NCBI GenBank assembly: GCA_017517145.1
Contig: JAFXAJ010000051.1
Location: 1 to 36,886, forward strand
Reading direction: 5' to 3'
DNA length: 36,886 bases
DNA from: Ruminococcus sp.
GTDB taxonomy: Bacteria > Bacillota > Clostridia > Oscillospirales > Ruminococcaceae
A model generated the notes under the pieces. That model did not search any database, was not told the DNA's origin, and saw nothing but the letters and a program-made list of their open reading frames with translations. Positions 31,744 to 36,886 of this stretch are shown here, in pieces. A program made the position numbers and the translations under genes. Position 1 is the stretch's first letter. Every line of letters begins with the position of its first letter.

Positions 31744-33600
31744 TCACTTTCCTGTTTGAACCTCTGAATACTGTTTAAGTATTAGTGAAGCGTCAGAAGC
31801 ATCAACAGTACCGCTTCTATCAAAATCCATTGCAAAAATGTCAGTAGGAACATAATCCGAAGTCGTGGAACTCTTTGCATAATGGGAAAGAATTGTACTT
31901 GCATCGGCTGCGTCAATTTTTCCGTCATAATTTGTGTCGCCCTTCTGAACAGGTGTATCATATACACCGTCATTATTGTCATCAATATAGCATACTATTC
32001 TGTATTCGTCATTTACAGTAACAAGAACGTTATTCTGGGAAGATATATGATAGGAATCGCTGCTTGTCAGGTCAACTTTTCCAAGTCCGCTGTCATAATT
32101 TCCGTCATTGTTTTCGTCAAGAAAGAATGAAACTTTCTGCTCATCATCAATTGTTACAAGTATATCATTGTCAATAGCAGAATCACCGGCTGTAGCATAA
32201 TCTGTTAAAAGATTGCCGCTTTTTCCGTATTGAAGTTCTCCATATTGGTTAAATACGGGGCGTTCTGCACTGAGGCTTACTTCAATTTTGTCATCACTTT
32301 TCAGCAGCATACCTTCTTCAACAATTTCAATAGAAAGGTCCTTGTCAACATCGCCCCATAAACCCCACTTAAAAAATGGCGGGAAATTATATGTTCCATC
32401 ATTCATGTATATCTCTACAATTGAATTTATGGGGTAAGGTCCCTTATTGACTATATTTACCATGTTGTCATTTATGTTTACATCACCGCTTAAATCCGGA
32501 TAGAACTCAGGTGTAGTATCTTCTAATTCTATATAAATTCGTCTGTCAGAATTATAATACCCGAAAGTCATGAATCTCTCAAATTCCCTGTTCATATCAA
32601 CATGGATATAATCGAAATCAGTCACAGAAGCGGCAGGTTTTGTTCCATTGTAAACAGGCCTTACAATTGGCGTTTCAATTCCGTTTCTTACTCTGTATGC
32701 CGATGTAAATTCTGTTTCACGAAAAGTAAAATGGGTCGTATCAGTCTTAGCCTTTTTGATTTCAGCAGACGGATTGATTGCTCCCTTGAAATTAAGCAGG
32801 GAATCATCGTCAATTACTGTAAATGCAGGCTCATCTGTCATATCAAAGTTATACGCAGGAATATAGCTTTCCTTTGTCTCAGAATTTATGTATATGCATG
32901 ATTCTTCTCTGAAACCATCTGCTTTTTCGTCCTTGTCCGTATCGCTGGAATCAAGGGTAAGAATACATTTGTCATATTTTTTGCCGTTCCATTCCCATTC
33001 ACCTTCTGAAATACCTATTCCGCACACAGAATGATTCATATCCTGACCCTTAATTGTAACAAGGAAATATCTGTTGTTTTCCATACAGCTTTCAGCAGTT
33101 GAAATAAGGCTATCTATCTGCTGTTCGTAAGTCTGAGATGCTATGAGATATTCCATGTAATTGCTAAACTCTGTATGGAACTGAGTTACCTGATATGCTG
33201 TAATAACCTTATCCGTTTCATCATTTAAGGTGATTTCAGACAGACTCTGTGCGCCGTTCTGAATATCAGAAGGCGAGATAACTCCATTATGTGCGAGAAT
33301 TTCCAGGAGGGATATGCCCATATCAGAACCTGACATAACCGCAGTGTAGTAAAAGCTTTTGGGGTAACGTGTCGCTTCAAGCTGATTACAATTGCTGAGA
33401 AATTTAAGGTAAACATTCTGCAGGTCAGGATAATCCGGACCGTGTTCATAATTAAGGATATTCAGATAATCGGTATCAGCACCAAGACTTGCTGCCAGCG
33501 ATTTCAAATCAGTATTATCACTTATAGTACATTCAGAGTATACAGGTGACATAGTTGTAAGCATAGCAAGTGATGCAAGTACAGATAATAATTTTTTCAT
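31744..33600 (-). CDS. Secreted dockerin protein with degenerate papain-like domain
   Basis: A 618-residue secreted protein. The signal peptide is at 1-22. Residues about 45-230 resemble papain-like cysteine proteases of Ruminococcus: SGSDMGISLLEILAHNGVI stands where a C-x-G-[MI]-S nucleophile motif is expected but has Asp93 in place of Cys. NHSVCGIGI (His190) and CILTLDSSD (Asp217) fit the His and Asp/Asn positions. A beta-rich middle region and two Asp-rich loops (DENNDGNYD, DDNNDGVYD) lead to a type I dockerin at about 552-618, with two calcium loops (DTNYDGKIDAADAS, DFDRSGTVDASDAS). It would dock on a cellulosomal cohesin. It is third in an operon with a sigma factor and its anti-sigma candidate. 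Confidence 0.88.
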   Translation of the reverse strand: MKKLLSVLASLAMLTTMSPVYSECTISDNTDLKSLAASLGADTDYLNILNYEHGPDYPDLQNVYLKFLSNCNQLEATRYPKSFYYTAVMSGSDMGISLLEILAHNGVISPSDIQNGAQSLSEITLNDETDKVITAYQVTQFHTEFSNYMEYLIASQTYEQQIDSLISTAESCMENNRYFLVTIKGQDMNHSVCGIGISEGEWEWNGKKYDKCILTLDSSDTDKDEKADGFREESCIYINSETKESYIPAYNFDMTDEPAFTVIDDDSLLNFKGAINPSAEIKKAKTDTTHFTFRETEFTSAYRVRNGIETPIVRPVYNGTKPAASVTDFDYIHVDMNREFERFMTFGYYNSDRRIYIELEDTTPEFYPDLSGDVNINDNMVNIVNKGPYPINSIVEIYMNDGTYNFPPFFKWGLWGDVDKDLSIEIVEEGMLLKSDDKIEVSLSAERPVFNQYGELQYGKSGNLLTDYATAGDSAIDNDILVTIDDEQKVSFFLDENNDGNYDSGLGKVDLTSSDSYHISSQNNVLVTVNDEYRIVCYIDDNNDGVYDTPVQKGDTNYDGKIDAADASTILSHYAKSSTTSDYVPTDIFAMDFDRSGTVDASDASLILKQYSEVQTGK

Positions 33601-33614
33601 AGAAAGTCCTCCTT

Positions 33615-34373
33615 TTATTCAATTGATGTTATTATTTTGTTGATTTCCTCATCACTGAGATTACGGAAACCATAAATAGCAACAATGTCATCAAACTTAT
33701 ATATAAGCCAATCAGCATTTTCATCATTTATATAAGTAGCAATATGGCCGTTTACATATATAACAGATTCATTGGGATCAACACCGTCAATAGTAAGTCC
33801 CCTTTTAAGAGACATAAATGAAATATCAACCCTTCCTTTTCCGTCGCTGAGTGTTACAAGCTGTTCCTTAAACTGTTTTTCAGTAATTTCAAATCCCTCT
33901 GGCAGATACATGGGTGCTTCTATTTTCATTCCAAGATATTCATAGAATTTTTTCACGCCGTATTCGTCATATTTAAAAGATTCATTTGATTTTTCGTCTG
34001 ACTGAAAAAAATCAAAATGGATTTTATTATCATCTTTTACCACAAGAGTATACAGATTATCTCCGTAAGCTGAATATGAAAATGCGTTGCTTATTACAAA
34101 AATACCGCAGGCTGCCGCAGCAATTACCTTAAATCTGCGCAATAAAGGTTTTTTCTGCCTGCGTGAAGTAACTTTTGCATATTCGTTTTCAATATTGACA
34201 TCAACAGGCGGAATATTCTCAGTTTCTGAAATTGCTGTCACAAGCTCATTAATCAGGTCAGTATCAGGAGATTCTTTCTGCATTTCAGCTTCAAGCTCAA
34301 ATCTCAGTTCCTCCGCCGTTCTGACAGAAAAATCCTTGTCATTACAGAGATATTCAAATAATTTATTATTCAT
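33615..34373 (-). CDS. DUF4367-type membrane protein, anti-sigma factor candidate
   Basis: A 252-residue protein: acidic helical cytoplasmic N-terminus (1-80), a basic stretch RRQKKPLLRRFK, one TM at about 83-100, then an external domain with YLGMKIEAPMYLPEGFEI and INKIITSIE, which resembles DUF4367. DUF4367 proteins commonly accompany ECF sigma factors and are thought to act as anti-sigma factors. The start overlaps the sigma gene stop as ATGA, so equimolar production is likely. It is 14 bp upstream of the dockerin gene, so the sigma regulon plausibly includes the secreted product. Confidence 0.82.
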   Translation of the reverse strand: MNNKLFEYLCNDKDFSVRTAEELRFELEAEMQKESPDTDLINELVTAISETENIPPVDVNIENEYAKVTSRRQKKPLLRRFKVIAAAACGIFVISNAFSYSAYGDNLYTLVVKDDNKIHFDFFQSDEKSNESFKYDEYGVKKFYEYLGMKIEAPMYLPEGFEITEKQFKEQLVTLSDGKGRVDISFMSLKRGLTIDGVDPNESVIYVNGHIATYINDENADWLIYKFDDIVAIYGFRNLSDEEINKIITSIE

Positions 34374-34840
34374 AATAATTCCTTCCCGTAACGTGTTATT
34401 TTTGCCTTTATCCGTTCAATCCTCTTATAGATTGCAGCTTCCGAAACACTTGCTTTTTCGGCAATTTCTCTTATTGCGACACCTTCGAGATAATAATTTT
34501 CAAGGAGAGATAATTCCTCCTTTGAAACAATTGTGTCTATTATCTCATAACTTTCATTAAACATTTCCCTTTTGTCCTCTATATCTTCATCAAGGGAATC
34601 CAGACTTAAATCCTTGGAATTTTTCTTTATATATCGACTTATGACCTTATCTGCTGTTCTGTAAAGCCATATAAGTATATTTTCAGTTACATCTACTTTG
34701 TCTATTTTCTGATATAAAATCCAGAAAACTTCCTGAACACAATCAAAGGAGGAATGTTCACTTCTCAACTTAACACGACAGTAGTTGAAAATTTGTCTAT
34801 AATATTTTTTGAATAGTATTTCATATTCATCGATGCGCAT
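34370..34840 (-). CDS. ECF-type RNA polymerase sigma factor
   Basis: A 156-residue sigma-70 family protein with only regions 2 and 4. Region 2 is at about 5-72 (YYRQIFNYCRVKLRSEHSSFDCVQEVFWILYQKI in pieces, then IWLYRTADKVISRYI), and region 4 at about 102-150 (EELSLLENYYLEGVAIREIA, KASVSEAAIYKRIERIK). There is no sigma 1.1 or 3. The start at 34840 has GGGGGAT upstream. It is first in a three-gene operon with a DUF4367 membrane protein and a dockerin protein. A GTCTAAAATC motif at 34882-34891 (minus strand) could be part of an autoregulated promoter, but its -35 is not clear. Confidence 0.93.
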   Translation of the reverse strand: MRIDEYEILFKKYYRQIFNYCRVKLRSEHSSFDCVQEVFWILYQKIDKVDVTENILIWLYRTADKVISRYIKKNSKDLSLDSLDEDIEDKREMFNESYEIIDTIVSKEELSLLENYYLEGVAIREIAEKASVSEAAIYKRIERIKAKITRYGKELL

Positions 34841-34997
34841 CTGAATCCCCCTTTCACTAATCTTAATGCAAAAAAAAGCATGATTTTAGACATCCAAAAA
34901 AATATTTGTATACTTGCATAAATGAGGGTTGTGTTTATCGTTAATATTTACTAATACTCCGTAAAGTCTAAATCTTGAAAGAAAAATCATAGTATTG

Positions 34998-35080
34998 CGT
35001 GAGTGCATGAATATGAGCTGTGAAAGATGGCATTCAAGTTTTAGCGTTAACGAAGTACTAAATCAAAAAACTCACTCACG
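34998..35080. other. Long-range inverted repeat in the sigma-IS66 gap
   Basis: CGTGAGTG (34998-35005) and CACTCACG (35073-35080) are perfect 8-bp arms with 67 bp between them, and a CGTTAACG palindrome lies inside. The 666-nt stretch 34841-35506 has no convincing gene. It contains back-to-back GTCTAAA motifs (34882, 34966), this repeat, and the IS66 leader from 35251. Confidence 0.4.
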
Positions 35081-35250
35081 GCGAACTTTCTATGACAAAA
35101 ATCATTTACTGCATTGTCAAAATCTTATTTTTTATTTTATAGTATTTTTTAGTTTAAGTCAATATATCGAGACAATTTTATTCTGAAAGGATGTTGTTTT
35201 TGTATAAACCGCACCGACTGCCCACAGATGTGTCAAAAATGTTAAAAAAG

Positions 35251-35259
35251 TGATATACT
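35251..35259 (+). promoter_or_regulatory. Extended -10 promoter of the IS66 element
   Basis: TGATATACT is an extended -10 (TG-n-TATACT, -10 at 35254-35259). No good -35 box lies 17 bp upstream (TGTCAA). Transcription would begin near 35266, about 240 nt before tnpA. Confidence 0.55.
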
Positions 35260-35267
35260 TGATTTAG

Positions 35268-35500
35268 CACGTGAAAACGTGACTAACATCAAGGAGTTCT
35301 GGTCCCCTCAGTTTAAACAGGAAAAAGCTTAGTCTGAGACAAACAGCAGACTTCACAGGCGAGGCAATGGACGGTGCGTTCAGTTTTCTTCGTATCCGCC
35401 CAATAATCCTGTGACTATCGCAAACGTAGAATATGTGTTAAAATAACTCTAAAGAAGTCTAGTGGAGTGCAAGACACTCCAAAGAGCAGATTGGAGTTAA
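35268..35500 (+). other. Structured 5' leader of the IS66 tnpA transcript
   Basis: Three hairpins are visible: CACGT-GAAA-ACGTG (35268-35281), AGTCTG/CAGACT (35331-35352), and GGAGTG-CAAGA-CACTCC (35464-35480). The last one contains ACTCC, which could instead pair with GGAGT (35493-35497), the tnpA ribosome binding site. There is no open reading frame of note. Whether this is a regulated leader or a separate small RNA cannot be told here. Confidence 0.45.
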
Positions 35501-35506
35501 AGAAAC

Positions 35507-35839
35507 ATGGATAAAATAGCAAAAACCAAACGAGCAATGCGACTGCAGGAATGGTCGGAAATGTACCGAGCATATCAAGCAAGCGGCAAAACAGTATTGG
35601 CGTGGTGCGAAGAGCAAGAATTATCGCCCAAAACCTTTTATTACCGATTGCGGAAAATCCGTGAATCAGCGCTGGAATGTTCGGAAAAGCACGAGATTGT
35701 ACCGCTTTCACCATCACCTTGTGCTTTACCAACGGACAATACATCCTGCATAAAAATCATTGGAAATGGAATTTCAGTAGAACTTCCCGAAAATGCGTCA
35801 GCAGAAACTATAACCGCAATTTTGCGAGGACTGCGGTAA
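35507..35839 (+). CDS. tnpA: IS66 accessory protein TnpA
   Basis: A 110-residue helix-turn-helix protein (WSEMYRAYQASGKTVLAWCE, LSPKTFYYRLRKIRE at about 16-55) with a short C-terminal beta segment (IKIIGNGISVELPENASAET) typical of IS66 OrfA. The ribosome binding site GGAG at 35493-35496 may be masked by leader pairing. The stop overlaps tnpB by one base. Confidence 0.92.
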   Translation: MDKIAKTKRAMRLQEWSEMYRAYQASGKTVLAWCEEQELSPKTFYYRLRKIRESALECSEKHEIVPLSPSPCALPTDNTSCIKIIGNGISVELPENASAETITAILRGLR

Positions 35840-36195
35840 TGCTGAAAGAGATGAGATTTCCGCAGGTATACTTGGTGTGCGGATATACGGATATGCGACG
35901 TGGAATTGACGGACTTGCCGCAATCGTACAGCAGAATTATAGATTGGAACCATGTTCGGGCAGTCTGTTTTTGTTCTGCGGAAGACGACGAGACAGACTT
36001 AAAGCTTTGCTGTGGGAGGAGGATGGATTTCTACTGATGTATAAACGACTGGACAACGGAGGATTTCAATGGCCGAGGTCTGAATCGGAAGCCAGACTGC
36101 TGACACAGGAGCAATATGTGTGGTTAATGCAGGGACTATCAACAGAGCAACCAAAGGCAATTCAAAAGTCGAAAAAATATACAGATATTATTTGA
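35839..36195 (+). CDS. tnpB: IS66 family protein TnpB
   Basis: A 118-residue IS66 OrfB: VYLVCGYTDMRRGIDGLAAIV near the N-terminus, GSLFLFCGRRRDRLKALLWEEDGF in pieces, and FQWPRSESEARLLTQEQ. The start is the ATG of the TAATG junction at 35839; the longer in-frame reading from 35677 runs inside tnpA and is rejected. It is required with TnpA for transposition in studied members, by an unknown mechanism. Confidence 0.95.
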   Translation: MLKEMRFPQVYLVCGYTDMRRGIDGLAAIVQQNYRLEPCSGSLFLFCGRRRDRLKALLWEEDGFLLMYKRLDNGGFQWPRSESEARLLTQEQYVWLMQGLSTEQPKAIQKSKKYTDII

Positions 36196-36312
36196 AACAG
36201 GGGCGAAAAATCTCCTGTTTTTCTTTTGAAAAAATGCCGAAAATCCTTGATTTTAAGCCGATTTTGTGGTATAATTAAAGTATCAAAAATGCTTGAAAAG
36301 AGGTGCTTTGCA

Positions 36313-36886
36313 ATGAATCAGAATACAGAAAATATGTCACTGAAAGAAGCACTTGTATACATAAAAGCACTCAAAGATGAGAACGAAAGACTTAAACAGC
36401 AGAATGCTAACTTAACCGAGCAGATTATCAGAAATCAGAAGAAAATGTATGGCAAATCCAGCGAGCAGATTCGTTATATATATGACTCAGAACAACTTTC
36501 CTTTTTCAACGAAGCGGAACAGAAATATTCTGCAAGTGCCCCCGAACCCACAAAGGAAACTCTTGTTGCAGCCCACACAAGAAAAGCAAAACGCACTAAG
36601 GCTGAAATCACAGAAAATCTTGAACACAAAGAAATAATTTGCGACCTTGAAGATAAACATTGTCATGAATGCGGCGAGGAACTTGTCTGCATCGGCAAGG
36701 AATTTGTTCGCAGTGAGCTGAATATTATCCCTGCACAGGTATTTGTGGTGGATATTTACAGAAAAGTATACAAATGTGCGAACTGTGCAGATGATGAATA
36801 TACGCCAATTCTTAAAGCTGAAACACCTGTGCCTGTTATGAAGAAAAGTATGGCAACACCTGCAACGGTTGCATATGTGATGCAGC
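36313..36886 (+). CDS. tnpC: IS66 transposase TnpC, truncated by the window end
   Basis: The first 191 codons of an IS66 transposase. An N-terminal leucine-zipper-like coiled coil (ALKDENERLKQQNANLTEQI, about 18-38) precedes KKMYGKSSEQ, the usual IS66 motif. The zinc-binding IS66 domain follows with HCHECGEEL and KVYKCANC cysteines. The DDE catalytic region lies beyond the window. The start ATG 36313 has an AAGAGGTG ribosome binding site. The frame stays open to the end of the window. Confidence 0.93.
   Translation, partial: MNQNTENMSLKEALVYIKALKDENERLKQQNANLTEQIIRNQKKMYGKSSEQIRYIYDSEQLSFFNEAEQKYSASAPEPTKETLVAAHTRKAKRTKAEITENLEHKEIICDLEDKHCHECGEELVCIGKEFVRSELNIIPAQVFVVDIYRKVYKCANCADDEYTPILKAETPVPVMKKSMATPATVAYVMQ

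Larger units (their letters stand above)
35251..36886 (+). mobile_element. IS66-family insertion sequence, left part
   Basis: The tnpA-tnpB-tnpC order with a TAATG junction between tnpA and tnpB is diagnostic of IS66-type elements. The right part lies beyond the window. I could not locate the left terminal inverted repeat or target duplication without the right end; the boundary given is the start of the element's likely promoter and may be some tens of bases off. It lies upstream of the ECF sigma operon. Confidence 0.85.

Noticed and set aside
34995..35186. Possible 63-residue protein between the sigma operon and IS66
   Set aside because: It has no good ribosome binding site, no recognisable domain, and overlaps an inverted repeat. 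Treated as non-coding.
35200..35250. IS66 left terminal inverted repeat
   Set aside because: Without the right end in the window no inverted repeat or target duplication can be matched, so no boundary is claimed.

Overview
The window looks like a chromosomal segment from a spore-gene-bearing, cellulosome-type Ruminococcus or close relative (Firmicutes, Oscillospiraceae). The evidence is a C-terminal type I dockerin on a secreted protein, a Thr-rich sortase-anchored surface protein ending in an SPKTG-type signal, spoVAD/spoVAE and spoIID, hrcA with a perfect CIRCE operator, Gram-positive ribosome binding sites, and mostly AT-rich intergenic DNA. The genus is an inference; no 16S rRNA lies in the window.

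Layout. 1-240: end of an rRNA operon (5S rRNA, tRNA-Asn(GTT), terminator). 347-2165: a Thr-rich, wall-anchored choice-of-anchor A protein with its own consensus promoter and terminator. 2215-3590: spoVAD-spoVAE without spoVAC. 3626-6842 (minus): an orphan Wzz-like membrane protein and glmM, each with its own promoter. 7081-12120: the heat-shock locus CIRCE-hrcA-grpE, dnaK, dnaJ. 12145-12793: an unrecognised 148-residue gene bracketed by inverted copies of a small structured repeat. 12929-13801 (minus): an XRE regulator with a likely autoregulatory operator pair. 13878-18490: histidine phosphatase, membrane protein, RluA-type pseudouridine synthase, luxS, and a LysM-G5-M23 cell-wall hydrolase. 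18507-20667 (minus): DRE-TIM aldolase and spoIID. 20737-25606: citrate synthase, lipoprotein, and an OmpR-type response regulator with its histidine kinase. 25740-31738: a tightly coupled operon DUF1385-prmC-recA-recX-rimO-pgsA-DtxR-like regulator. 31744-34840 (minus): ECF sigma factor, DUF4367 anti-sigma candidate and a dockerin protein. 35251-36886: the left part of an IS66-family element (tnpA, tnpB, truncated tnpC) with a structured leader.

The most unusual signal is a set of small intergenic elements. Three copies (8802, 12145 and 12728) share a hairpin with a 6-bp stem and 3-nt loop, exactly 7 nt of spacer, and a conserved core of 34-44 nt. The stem sequences differ between copies but stay complementary. 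Two of the copies face each other around the 148-residue gene, which has a perfect sigma-A promoter. Related variable-stem palindromes and an AT-rich 25-nt repeat recur at other gene ends. A second candidate system is the sigma/anti-sigma/dockerin operon, whose secreted product looks like a papain-like fold that has lost its nucleophile.

All functional calls come from reading motifs by eye; no database search was run.
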